Shown here one piece after another: positions 1 through 7,452 of a stretch of DNA of 33,973 bases. The stretch comes from Dehalococcoidia bacterium. GTDB lineage: Bacteria; Chloroflexota; Dehalococcoidia; GIF9; AB-539-J10. Each line of letters starts with the position of its first letter. Within the stretch, counting starts at the first letter, position 1. Where the stretch lies: contig JAUVZB010000026.1 in the NCBI GenBank assembly GCA_030602785.1, forward strand, positions 1-33,973, in the 5' to 3' direction. A program made the position numbers and the translations under genes. The notes under the pieces are model-generated. The model made no database searches and had not been told where the DNA came from. It saw nothing but the letters and a program-made list of their open reading frames with translations.

Positions 1-63
1 GTCCTGCAACGACGGCGGTAGCAGCAGCAGTTGATTCGGCGCGTACGGCTTGAACGTTTTCAC
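1..63 (-). CDS. IS1182-family transposase, N-terminal fragment
   Basis: Twenty-one codons of a transposase that continues beyond the left edge. The residues FKPYAPNQLLLLPPSLQD match the characteristic N-terminus of IS1182-type DDE transposases (pattern F-x-P-Y-x-P-x-Q-x-L-L-L-P-P-S-L). The protein would cut and rejoin the IS ends. I chose the GTG at 61-63 because the family motif follows at once; an upstream in-frame GTG is an alternative. The frame is open with no stop. The catalytic DDE domain is outside the window, so activity cannot be judged. Confidence 0.7.
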   Translation of the reverse strand, partial: MKTFKPYAPNQLLLLPPSLQD

Positions 64-137
64 GCTACTACTATACCCCACCAGTGTTCCATCTCGATGC
101 CCTATATGGCAATGAGAATTGTTTCTCCGACAGGCTC
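1..137 (-). mobile_element. Insertion sequence end, IS1182-like (partial)
   Basis: The left edge of the window is the terminal part of an insertion sequence. Read on the minus strand it starts with GAGCCTGTCGGAGAAACAA, which looks like an IS terminal inverted repeat, continues with a short leader and enters a transposase reading frame that runs off the window. Its outer edge interrupts an amidohydrolase gene whose homology ends exactly here. The four bases next to the edge (138-141) are ctag, a possible target site. The other IS end is outside the window, so a target duplication cannot be confirmed. Confidence 0.75.
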
Positions 138-348
138 CTAGAAGCATGATGTCCGAGTGTGTGTGTACGTCAATGAAACCCGGGCAGACCACAGAGTCCG
201 AGGCGTCAACAACGGTAGCTGCCTCGACACCAGATGCATCGCCGACGAGTATCTTGATATGCTCGTTCTGTATTGCGACAGTTCCCCGGAACCACACATT
301 CCCGGTTCCGTCAACTATCCTGCCGTTCTTGATTACCGCATCAAACAT
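138..348 (-). pseudogene. N-acyl-D-amino-acid deacylase (D-aminoacylase-type amidohydrolase), truncated by IS
   Basis: First 70 codons of a metal-dependent amidohydrolase that would hydrolyse N-acyl-D-amino acids. The N-terminal beta-sandwich pattern (FDAVIKNGRIVDGTGN) and the metal site PGFIDVHTHSDIMLL are intact; homology then stops at the IS edge, where the family normally continues with an R-Q-G-V-T-T segment. A strong GAGGAGGGGG ribosome site precedes the ATG at 346-348. It is the last visible gene of a dctPQM operon, so this transporter and deacylase were probably co-expressed before the insertion. By chance the frame runs on into the IS sequence without a stop, so a chimeric peptide could be made, but it would lack most of the barrel. 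A related intact gene lies at 7453-9024. Confidence 0.8.
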
Positions 349-445
349 ATCCCCCTCCTCTACAGACAGAGTTCAATCAGGCCACCTGTTCCCAACCCGT
401 CCGGCACGGGACTCCCACCGCGACAGCGCACGTCAACGGTATCTG

Positions 446-1777
446 CTACCAGGCGCCGACAATCTGGGCGCCAACAACTGTGGTTGGGAGCCAGCACGAA
501 AGCGCCGGTAGGTAGGTGGTCAGGAACAGCACCGGCAAACCCACGAAAAAGAGGAAGAACAACATGGGCTTCAGAAGGTCTTCGTAGGGAACCCCGGATA
601 GCCGTGAGCCCACAAATATGGACATCGCATACGGGGGCGTCACTACACCCAGACCAACATTGACTACAACCATTGCTCCCAGATGCACGAGATTGATATC
701 AAACTCAGACACGAGAGGCACAATCAGTGGCACGACAATAAGTAGAATAGGGATGCCATCGATGAACATGCCCAGTATGAGAAGCAGGATATTCAACATG
801 AAAAGGACCACGTACTTGTTCTGGAAGGCTTGAATCATGCCTCCAGCGAAGGCTTGGGCAACGCCCTCTCGAATCAACAACCTCGTGAAGACGGTGCCGA
901 AACCGAGGAGAAGCGTAATCATGCCGAGAGTGGCGATGGTCGTCTTGAATGTGCTCCAGACTTTTCGCCGCGTCAGCTGGCGATAGACAAATAGTCCAAC
1001 GAGCGCGGTGTAGACGACGGCCAGGGAGCCTGCCTCATTAGGGGTGCAGATTCCACCGTAGATGCCCCCGAGAACGATAAGCGGGGTGCCGAGAGCGGGC
1101 AGCGCATACCACCCGGATATCCCGATTTCCTTTATCCTGGCTCTGGGTGTGGAGGGCATTGCTGGAGCCTCGACGCCCGGAATCATGTAGTGCGGCGCCA
1201 TGAAATGGTTCAGCACCATGTAGCCACCGGCCAACAGGAGCCCGGGGATGATTGTGGCCAGGAAGACGGCGGCCACCGACTGGCCGGCAACCAGACAGTA
1301 CATCAACACGGGTACGCTGGGAGGTATCAAGTATCCCAGGAAGCTTGACGAGCATAGGACTGCTGTCGTGTATCTCCTCTGATACCCAAATTGTTCCAGA
1401 CGAGGTACCAGAAGCGGAATCAGCGCGGCAATACAGGGAACAGACGAGCCGGTCAGGGCACTCATGAACAGAGTCGAGACTATTCCGACGTCGACCAAAC
1501 CGCCTCGTATCTTCCCCACGAGGGAGTGCGCGAAGCGCACGAGGTGATCGGCGATTCCCGCCTCCGCCATGAGGTTTCCGGCGAAGATGAAGAACGCAAT
1601 CGCCATCAGAATGTAGCTGTCTATCGCGTGATATGCGGCTCCGGCCATGAACGAGAAGGAGTTGCCTGTCAGGAACAAGGCAAGAGCAGAACAGCCAAGG
1701 AAAACCCAGCACAGGGGCAGCCCGACGAAGATTCCGAGGAAGAAAGCGACAATTCCGAGCGCCATGCCGAGTTCCAT
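446..1777 (-). CDS. dctM: TRAP transporter large permease DctM (system 1)
   Basis: This is the 443-residue large membrane subunit of a tripartite ATP-independent periplasmic transporter. It carries the translocation path and couples uptake of an organic anion to a sodium or proton gradient. Hydrophobic segments run the full length, about a dozen in all. DctM signatures are present: the LIPPSVPVLMY segment near residue 150, GGIYGGICTPNEAG near 245 and the GLGVVTPPYAM segment near 375. Its ATG shares one base with the TGA of dctQ (TGATG), indicating translational coupling. A deacylase fragment follows about 100 bases downstream. The cargo cannot be read from the sequence; the deacylase neighbour suggests acylated amino acids or related carboxylates. 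Family assignment is secure. Confidence 0.95.
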   Translation of the reverse strand: MELGMALGIVAFFLGIFVGLPLCWVFLGCSALALFLTGNSFSFMAGAAYHAIDSYILMAIAFFIFAGNLMAEAGIADHLVRFAHSLVGKIRGGLVDVGIVSTLFMSALTGSSVPCIAALIPLLVPRLEQFGYQRRYTTAVLCSSSFLGYLIPPSVPVLMYCLVAGQSVAAVFLATIIPGLLLAGGYMVLNHFMAPHYMIPGVEAPAMPSTPRARIKEIGISGWYALPALGTPLIVLGGIYGGICTPNEAGSLAVVYTALVGLFVYRQLTRRKVWSTFKTTIATLGMITLLLGFGTVFTRLLIREGVAQAFAGGMIQAFQNKYVVLFMLNILLLILGMFIDGIPILLIVVPLIVPLVSEFDINLVHLGAMVVVNVGLGVVTPPYAMSIFVGSRLSGVPYEDLLKPMLFFLFFVGLPVLFLTTYLPALSCWLPTTVVGAQIVGAW

Positions 1778-2316
1778 CAGGCATCCTCCCCTTCTCGCCC
1801 GCTTCTGAGAGCGCGCAGCTCTTTCACGTCACGGACGGCCAGCACAAGCAGGTGAAGGAGGACGAGTATCATGCCGAAAGCAAACGTTCCCATCAGCCAA
1901 CTGGTATTGAACCAGCGCACCAGCGTTCCGTACTCCGGATACTCGATTGCGCGCAGCAGGAACTTGTGCGCCTGGGGCAGGAACAGACACAGGATGCCGA
2001 TGGACAGGAGTACCATGGCGACCCGATGTATGGCGAGTGACATCGGTTTGCCCTGCAGTACCTTAGCCCGAAGAATGTCGACGGAGACGTGAGTTTCGTT
2101 CCAAGTTGCCACTGCGGCTGCAATGAACATGAAGAAGATGAAGCAGTACAGCGCCAGGTCGCCCAGTATCATGATTTCGAAATGGAGCCAGTAACGATTC
2201 ACTACCTGCGCGAAAATCAGGAGGGTTGTGGCTGAGAGTCCGATGGCGCAGACGACATTCTCTGCGCCTTGAAGCACAGTCATTGCTCTGTTGAATGCTG
2301 ATTTCAGGCGAGACAT
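1777..2316 (-). CDS. dctQ: TRAP transporter small permease DctQ (system 1)
   Basis: Small membrane subunit of the first TRAP transporter, 179 residues with four hydrophobic helices (roughly residues 15-35, 50-70, 90-110 and 135-160). The conserved V-N-R-Y segment follows helix 1 and WNETHVSVD lies between helices 2 and 3, as is usual in DctQ. DctQ pairs with DctM and the bound DctP. I chose the ATG at 2314-2316 because GGGGAGAGGAG sits just upstream and the family N-terminus starts here; a longer in-frame reading to 2412 would run into the dctP-dctQ hairpin and adds residues not typical of DctQ. The stop overlaps the dctM start. Confidence 0.92.
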   Translation of the reverse strand: MSRLKSAFNRAMTVLQGAENVVCAIGLSATTLLIFAQVVNRYWLHFEIMILGDLALYCFIFFMFIAAAVATWNETHVSVDILRAKVLQGKPMSLAIHRVAMVLLSIGILCLFLPQAHKFLLRAIEYPEYGTLVRWFNTSWLMGTFAFGMILVLLHLLVLAVRDVKELRALRSGREGEDA

Positions 2317-2387
2317 CACGAACACTCCTCTCCCCGGCGTGCTCGCACGATAGCCAGCCTGCGAGACATGCCCGAATGGATACCGAG

Positions 2388-2436
2388 CGGGAGTGGGCTG
2401 AGCCGCACACATGGCGTCTGGGCCAGCCCACTCCCG
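2388..2436 (-). promoter_or_regulatory. Intercistronic stem-loop between dctP and dctQ (system 1)
   Basis: A perfect 13-bp inverted repeat (CGGGAGTGGGCTG at 2388-2400 and its complement at 2424-2436) encloses a 23-base loop in the spacer after dctP. No U-run follows on the minus strand, so it looks like a partial terminator or an mRNA 3'-end stabiliser that would let the binding protein be made in excess over the permeases. This role is an inference from position and structure. Confidence 0.6.
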
Positions 2437-2448
2437 AGTATTGCTTGT

Positions 2449-3552
2449 CTACCCAACGATTGACTTGATGTAGTCCATGTCGTCCAGGAGCTGCTTGGTC
2501 ATGTTCTCACCGGGGTAGTGCTGATCCAGCCACGGGGTACAGAGTTCAGCCCACACCTCGGACATGTTCGCCTTCTCTCTGAAGACGGCCCTCTCTGCCG
2601 GAGACAACTCCGTCACAACCATGTCGGTGTTGTTGAGGATCCATTCCTTGTAGAGGAAGCTGTTCTTTCTCTCCGCCTGCAGGTCTCGTTCCTGGGCTCG
2701 GATACTGGCCAGAGTGACGGCTTCCTGAAGGTCCGGAGGAAGCTCGTTCCAGAGGTCAAGGTTCATCACGATGTTACTGGCATCCCAGCCCAACCCGAGC
2801 TCGGTGAAGTATGAGGTGACCTCATGGAAGCGGTGGTCTATCAGGTGCCCGTAGGCCGCCCAACAACCATCCACCACACCACGCTCCATCGCGTTGTACA
2901 GGTCGGCCCAGGGGATTGTCTCGAGAGTCATCCCTGTGCCTTCACCCATGTTCTCCATCGCCATGACATAGGCCAGGGAGCCGGAAACACGGAACTTCCA
3001 ATTGGCGAAGTCATCCGGGGTCTCCAGGGGGCCGACCCTGTTGCATATGCCGTAGGAGCCCAGCGAGGCACTCCAGAGGAGCTTGGCTCCGACCTCCTCC
3101 CATGCCCCTCCCGCAGCGCGGTGAATGGGGCCATCCGGAATGTCATAGGCCATGGCAGCCTGATCGAACGTTTCAATAGTGAACGGCACCCAGTTGATCA
3201 TCCCACCCGGCACGAGATCAACGTATGCTGCCAGGATGGACATCTCTATGTCGCCCTCCTGCAGTGCGTGGAACACCTCGTTGTGAGACCCCAGCACTCC
3301 ATCAGGGTAGAACTCCATGGAGATTCTGCCGTCCGAGTAGTAGTTGACCAGGTCGGTGAACAGCTGGATGGAGTCGTTGCGGGTCTCCTCAGACCAGGGG
3401 CTGTTTATCCTCCACGTGTATTCCGGTTCGACCGCGCCGGAATTCCCATCCCCACCACCGGCAGGCGCGCACCCTGCTGCCGCCACTGGAGTGACGAGCA
3501 AGCATACCAGGCATACAAGCGGGACCAGTCTGGATATCATTCGACTTCTCAT
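2449..3552 (-). CDS. dctP: TRAP transporter substrate-binding lipoprotein DctP (system 1)
   Basis: Extracytoplasmic solute receptor of the first TRAP system, 367 residues. The N-terminus is a lipoprotein signal peptide (basic MRSRMISR, a hydrophobic stretch, then a lipobox-like VAAAGC), so the mature protein is probably anchored by its cysteine outside the membrane. The mature part has the DctP fold: the GRISMEFYPDGVLGS segment near residue 80, the KFRVSGS segment whose arginine normally binds the substrate carboxylate, and IPWADLYNAMERGVVDG near 225. The ATG at 3550-3552 is chosen because GGGAGGTG lies at the right distance and the signal peptide starts there. It is first in the dctP-dctQ-dctM-deacylase operon, separated from dctQ by a hairpin. 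The ligand is unknown. Confidence 0.93.
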   Translation of the reverse strand: MRSRMISRLVPLVCLVCLLVTPVAAAGCAPAGGGDGNSGAVEPEYTWRINSPWSEETRNDSIQLFTDLVNYYSDGRISMEFYPDGVLGSHNEVFHALQEGDIEMSILAAYVDLVPGGMINWVPFTIETFDQAAMAYDIPDGPIHRAAGGAWEEVGAKLLWSASLGSYGICNRVGPLETPDDFANWKFRVSGSLAYVMAMENMGEGTGMTLETIPWADLYNAMERGVVDGCWAAYGHLIDHRFHEVTSYFTELGLGWDASNIVMNLDLWNELPPDLQEAVTLASIRAQERDLQAERKNSFLYKEWILNNTDMVVTELSPAERAVFREKANMSEVWAELCTPWLDQHYPGENMTKQLLDDMDYIKSIVG

Positions 3553-4130
3553 ACGGACACCTCCCTTTTTCCAACTGAGATATCGCGAACTCATTCACGT
3601 TTGGTGACACCCCCCCGAGAGCCACCTTGCGTCGTAGACCAGCCACCTCAGTTGAGCCGACCACTGGTTGTGCCAGGGGGAGCAGAACTGGGAAGCTGTG
3701 CCAAGCAGATTAGAATACGGGAATCGGCATTGTCACAGTTAGTGATGGAAAGCCGCCACCCCGGATCCCCGTCGCAGGTGACTCGCGGCACCGAGGTTGT
3801 CATAGTTGTGCTGTGCTGTTTGAATCGTCTGTTCTGGCGCTGAGGGGCTGGAACGGACTATGCCCGACAGCCATGAGCTGATGTGGCTTCGAGAACTGGA
3901 AGGCAATTGGTACCGCTCGAAGTCCGGTCGGAGCCGCAGATTCTGGATAGCAGAGGCAACCATCCAGGGAAGGGAGAGCGGACTGGTGGCGCACCATGCC
4001 GTACGGATGTGCGGCCGGCCCAAGGTGCCGGGAAAGGGCAACACTCGCGGCATCCTTTCGAATAGCCACCGGAGACTGCGTCCAAGTCAAATGACAGGCG
4101 CGGCCAGGCTCGGGCTGATTGCCAACGGTG
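3553..4130. other. Intergenic region without a supportable gene
   Basis: About 580 bases between the dctP1 start and the end of the creatininase-family gene. Open frames occur on both strands, but none has a convincing ribosome site, protein-like composition or recognisable similarity. The part nearest 3600 should hold the promoter of the minus-strand TRAP operon; I could not identify clear -35 and -10 boxes. Confidence 0.5.
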
Positions 4131-4862
4131 CTAGATAGTCTTTCGCCATACTCGCGCGTCCTCGTACTCGCCCGCATGGTAGCGTCTGATTACGCCGACG
4201 AGCGAGTTCACCGTAGCGTCGAACATGAGCTTGCCTTTTTCACGTGACGCGGATGCCGGGTTGCCGGCTACTCCGGTGTCCCATTCGGCCACTTCCATGT
4301 CAACGAGGTCGGGTTGCAGCAGGAGTTGCAGGGAGGTCTCAAACTCGGCCGCGTGTCCGATGAAGCCTTTATCAGTCTCACTGATGTCTCGCATCGCCCC
4401 TGCCATATCGGGCAATTCCCAGTACGTAAACCCGTAGATTGAGGGAATCCCCTTCTCTTCCAGCAGTTTCAGTCGAATCGAGGCGACTATGGCAGTGTTG
4501 CCTCCGTGTCCGTTGAGGAACATGACCCGCCGAAACCCGTGAGCATGGACGCCGGCGGCGATATCGGTCAGCAGATTAGCGAAGGTGTGGTACCCGAGGC
4601 TTATGGTGCCCTCAGGATGCTCCATGGACATGTGATGAGGTGAGTAGCCGGCCCAGACGGGCGGCAGAACCAACAGGGGAATGTCGTCCACTGCGTCGGC
4701 TGCGCACTTCGCCAACGTATAGATGCAGTTGGTGTCCGTATTGACCGGGAGATGGTTGCCATGCTGTTCCATTGCACCGACCGGTATGATGACGACGGCG
4801 TCAGCGTCAGCATACTGCTTGAACTCAGTCCGCTTCAGCTGTTCCCAGAGTATCTTTCTCAT
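4131..4862 (-). CDS. Creatininase-family amidohydrolase
   Basis: A 243-residue protein of the creatininase/creatinine amidohydrolase family, which are metal-dependent cyclic-amide hydrolases (creatininase, MftE, FAPy deformylase). Metal-ligand motifs are complete: E32-Q-H34-G, N-T-D43, N-G-H119-G-G-N, and E173 in GHAAEFETS. Length matches the family. GGAG precedes the ATG. Next on the same strand is a flavin reductase-like gene about 260 bases upstream. The substrate is not readable; in this neighbourhood a cyclic amide or amidated amino-acid derivative is plausible. The family is clear, but specific creatininase activity should not be assumed. Confidence 0.88.
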   Translation of the reverse strand: MRKILWEQLKRTEFKQYADADAVVIIPVGAMEQHGNHLPVNTDTNCIYTLAKCAADAVDDIPLLVLPPVWAGYSPHHMSMEHPEGTISLGYHTFANLLTDIAAGVHAHGFRRVMFLNGHGGNTAIVASIRLKLLEEKGIPSIYGFTYWELPDMAGAMRDISETDKGFIGHAAEFETSLQLLLQPDLVDMEVAEWDTGVAGNPASASREKGKLMFDATVNSLVGVIRRYHAGEYEDARVWRKTI

Positions 4863-5120
4863 GGCTTCTCACTCCTTCACCTGTTGTGGATGTGGCGCCT
4901 GCCTGATTGCTTGACGAGGCCACGTTGTCCAACCGAGCGAACGACACACCGCCCGCCATCATGCAAACAGCTCGTAGCCACCGACCCAGTCTGTATCGCC
5001 ACTAACGACCCGTAGGGCTTCAGCACGAGCACCTGCATGACATAAGGCCAATCCGTCGCGCTACTTCGGGTCGATGGCCTGCCCCCAATGCTCAGGTCGA
5101 AACCGCTGTGTTGGCGCAGT

Positions 5121-5693
5121 CTACCGAAGTTCGAGCCCCACGCTGAACGCGTCTGCGGCAAACGCACCAAGACGGAAGTACTTACCCGTCGGGTTGTCGA
5201 GAAACACGAGCGGGTCGGTCTTCTCGAAGTCAATGAGCCCGTCAGCTGAGAGGCAGTTGTCTGTGACATGTGTCTCGACGACTCTGCCAATGACCAGGCA
5301 GTGACTCTTCAGTTCGATAATCTGTTCCACCGAGCACTCGAGGTTCACGGGGCACTGCTCGATGAGGGGTGCTGTGCTGAGTTTGCGGTAGAAGACACTG
5401 AATCCGCACTGTGCCACCTTGTCGGCCCTGGCCCCGGACACGACGCCGCAGTGGTCGACTTCTCGCGCCTGCGAAGCCGACGCGACGTTCACGGAGAACT
5501 CGGAATTCGCGCGAATACCGAGCAGCGTGTGACGCGCAGGGCGAATGGCGAGGGACACCATTGGGGGCTCTCCGTTGGCGACCCCTCCCCATGCAACGGT
5601 CATGAATGTGGGCTTGCCGTTGACGGTTGCTCCGATGAGCAGCGCCGGCATCGGGCAGAGCCATGGCTGTGGTCCTTTGGTTATTTTGCTCAT
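5121..5693 (-). CDS. Flavin reductase-like FMN-binding protein
   Basis: A 190-residue protein of the flavin reductase/FMN-binding split-barrel family (RutF/HpaC/DIM6-NTAB). The N-terminal ALLIGATVNGKPTFMTVAWG segment, SLAIRPARHTLLGIRANSEF near residue 50 and the FSVNVAS segment form the flavin-binding barrel. Such proteins bind FMN and either reduce free flavin with NAD(P)H for a partner monooxygenase or act as stand-alone oxidoreductases. No partner monooxygenase is adjacent; the AbfD/HpaB-like gene at 22018-23454 keeps Fe-S ligands and is not an obvious FADH2-dependent hydroxylase. The start codon follows a run of weak purine-rich sequence, so the start is the best available rather than certain. 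Confidence 0.82.
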   Translation of the reverse strand: MSKITKGPQPWLCPMPALLIGATVNGKPTFMTVAWGGVANGEPPMVSLAIRPARHTLLGIRANSEFSVNVASASQAREVDHCGVVSGARADKVAQCGFSVFYRKLSTAPLIEQCPVNLECSVEQIIELKSHCLVIGRVVETHVTDNCLSADGLIDFEKTDPLVFLDNPTGKYFRLGAFAADAFSVGLELR

Positions 5694-5778
5694 CTACTCT
5701 CCTTCGCTATTGGCGCGGTTTGTGTCTGCCACCTGTTCCCAATCCTGCTGTGTGATGATACCGCAATCCCGCATATTT

Positions 5779-5811
5779 GATTCCGGGGAAGCTGCCCCGG
5801 CTTCCGGAATC
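5779..5811. repeat. Imperfect inverted repeat (hairpin)
   Basis: GATTCC at 5779-5784 and GGAAGC at 5787-5792 pair with GCTTCC and GGAATC at 5800-5811, with a two-G bulge and a 7-base loop. It lies in the 160-base spacer between the Ldh-type gene and the flavin reductase gene on the minus strand. No U-tract follows in either direction, so it may be an intercistronic or attenuating structure rather than a full terminator. Confidence 0.45.
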
Positions 5812-5854
5812 CAACGACTGACTCGGGCTCCGGCCACGGTGAGGGCCAGGTTGG

Positions 5855-6973
5855 TCAGCGAGCGGTCCCGTCCAGTTGCATCTGGCCCGGCAGCTGGATG
5901 TTGAGCCGGTCGGCCATTGCCTTCAGACTGCGTACAGTCGCAGTCGCAAGAGGAATGCCGTTTCTTGCGCGAGTGGCATAGCAGCGTTCCTCGCGTTCCC
6001 CGGGCATCAGTATCTCTTCGAAGCCGTCCGCCCTCGGTAGACTCTTCAGGCTATCGATGAGGTTGTCAACCTGGGTCTTGTACTGGTCCAGAGAGGTGAA
6101 GAGGCCGATGTTGATGGCCGCAACGATGCTGTTCTGATTATGAGGCGCCATTTGTCCGGGGTTGGAACTGCGCTTGCCCTGCTTCGCTCCGGGAGTTGAT
6201 AGGGCACCCGACAGGACCGGCTGAATGAGGACATTCGCCGCCATGATGCTTACCAGGCACTCGAAGAGAAGCGCCATCCCCGAACCTTTGGGTCCACCTA
6301 TGGGCAGAAGTGCGGCAAACTGTGTCGGGTCAGTGGTCGGGTTTCCGTCCGTGTCGACTGCCCAATCGTCGGGGATGGGAACTCCACTGTCGGCTGCGAC
6401 CAGCAACTTACCTAGCGCCACAACGCTGGTGGCCATGTCTAGAAGGAGGGGAGGATGCCGCTTCGCAGGCACACAGATCGACAGTGGGCTGTTGTTCAGC
6501 CCTGAAACCCTGGCGCCGAATGGCACCATGTTGGGACGGGCGCAGGCGATGGTGAGTCCTGCCATGCCGCTCTGGGCGATTCTCTGGGGGTACTGGCCGA
6601 TGGCTCCCTGGTGCGTGTGGTTGCGTATCAGTACCCAGCCAATGCCGGCCTCTTTCGCCTTACTGACTGCGAGGTCTGTCGCGCGGCTTGTCACCACAGG
6701 ACCGAAGGCGCGGTCCGCTTCGATGAAGACGGTTGCCGCGGCCTCCGAAATGATGCGGACATCCGGCTTAGGGTTCATTATGCCGCTGTCCACGTTGTCG
6801 AGGTACCACGGCATTCTCACAACGCCGTGGGAGTCGACTCCCCTGAGATTGGCCCACAAGAGCGCATCCGCCTCAGTCACTGCGTCGGCATCTGGCATGC
6901 CCATGCGGACGAAGATTTCCGCGACGAACTGGTGCAGAACCTGCCAGGGTACTCGGATTGCGTCTGTTTTCAT
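5855..6973 (-). CDS. Ldh-family (malate/L-lactate/sulfolactate type) NAD(P)-dependent dehydrogenase
   Basis: A 372-residue member of the Ldh2/MDH2 oxidoreductase family (YlbC, ureidoglycolate, sulfolactate and delta-1-piperideine-2-carboxylate dehydrogenases). These cytosolic enzymes oxidise 2-hydroxy acids or reduce 2-oxo/imino acids with NAD(P)H and do not use a Rossmann fold. The hallmark RGVDSHGVVRMPWY segment around His49 is present, as are RNHTHQGAIGQY near 145, NNSPLSICVP near 187 and the glycine-rich PIGGPKGSGMALL segment near 253. Length is slightly above the usual 330-350. Location beside a deacylase and near an alanine racemase suggests a 2-oxo or cyclic imino acid from amino-acid breakdown, but the substrate cannot be fixed. 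Confidence 0.9.
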   Translation of the reverse strand: MKTDAIRVPWQVLHQFVAEIFVRMGMPDADAVTEADALLWANLRGVDSHGVVRMPWYLDNVDSGIMNPKPDVRIISEAAATVFIEADRAFGPVVTSRATDLAVSKAKEAGIGWVLIRNHTHQGAIGQYPQRIAQSGMAGLTIACARPNMVPFGARVSGLNNSPLSICVPAKRHPPLLLDMATSVVALGKLLVAADSGVPIPDDWAVDTDGNPTTDPTQFAALLPIGGPKGSGMALLFECLVSIMAANVLIQPVLSGALSTPGAKQGKRSSNPGQMAPHNQNSIVAAINIGLFTSLDQYKTQVDNLIDSLKSLPRADGFEEILMPGEREERCYATRARNGIPLATATVRSLKAMADRLNIQLPGQMQLDGTAR

Positions 6974-7049
6974 CTCTGTTTGGCCTTCCTGTCAACCGGG
7001 TACTGTCACTCGCGGCAGATTAACACTCGAATCCGTAGAATACAACGGC

Positions 7050-7076
7050 TAACGGCACTCTTGTTAACGGCACTCT
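7050..7076. repeat. Direct repeat, 12 bp, spaced by 3 bp
   Basis: TAACGGCACTCT occurs at 7050-7061 and again at 7065-7076, about 80 bases upstream of the minus-strand Ldh-type gene and next to the tRNA fragment. It could be slippage, an insertion scar, or a regulator half-site pair; nothing else supports a particular role. Confidence 0.5.
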
Positions 7077-7095
7077 CCGGCACCACCAGCATACA

Positions 7096-7133
7096 GTCAC
7101 GAGACCGCCGCTCTACCTCTGAGCTAGACTGAC
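7096..7133 (-). pseudogene. tRNA 5'-half fragment
   Basis: On the minus strand the sequence reads like the 5' half of a tRNA: a 7-base acceptor strand, TA at positions 8-9, D-arm TAGCTCAGAGGTAGAGC (7110-7126), then G and a GCGGT anticodon stem followed by CTCGTGA. The D-arm matches the bacterial tRNA consensus almost perfectly. The 3' side of the anticodon stem does not pair and there is no T-arm motif or acceptor 3' strand downstream, so it cannot be a working tRNA. It is probably a remnant of recombination or integration at a tRNA gene. A chance match is unlikely but possible. Confidence 0.55.
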
Positions 7134-7452
7134 ATGCGCGCCAGCATGGCTGAAACGGCGCTCACGCTTCAACCCTCGATTCCGGAGCAGCCTCTTGTGA
7201 GTAGAGACAAGCGTGGTATCCCCGGGATATCGTGAGTGCCTTGCAAGCGCAGAGTGACATGATGGGGCCTGCCGCAACAGCATCTACCGTTGGTCGGGCT
7301 GCTTTGAGAGGCATCTCAAGCCCCTCGCCCTGGTTCGCTGGGCAACCTTCCGGCACTTCTTGGCCGGATTTCTTGACCGCCGCACAGCGGTGCGCTATCC
7401 CGAGTTCCTGGACAGCTTCCCAACCGGTGCCTGCTCAGCCGGGAACCAGCGG
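7134..7452. other. Intergenic region without a supportable gene
   Basis: About 320 bases downstream of the intact deacylase on the minus strand. I see no ribosome-site-preceded gene, no strong hairpin with a U-run and no repeat in it. With the tRNA fragment on one side it may be decayed sequence. Confidence 0.4.

Noticed and set aside
3860-4138. Open frame of 92 codons on the plus strand between dctP1 and the creatininase-family gene
   Set aside because: No ribosome site, no recognisable family and unusual residue make-up; it looks like a chance frame in a GC-rich spacer.
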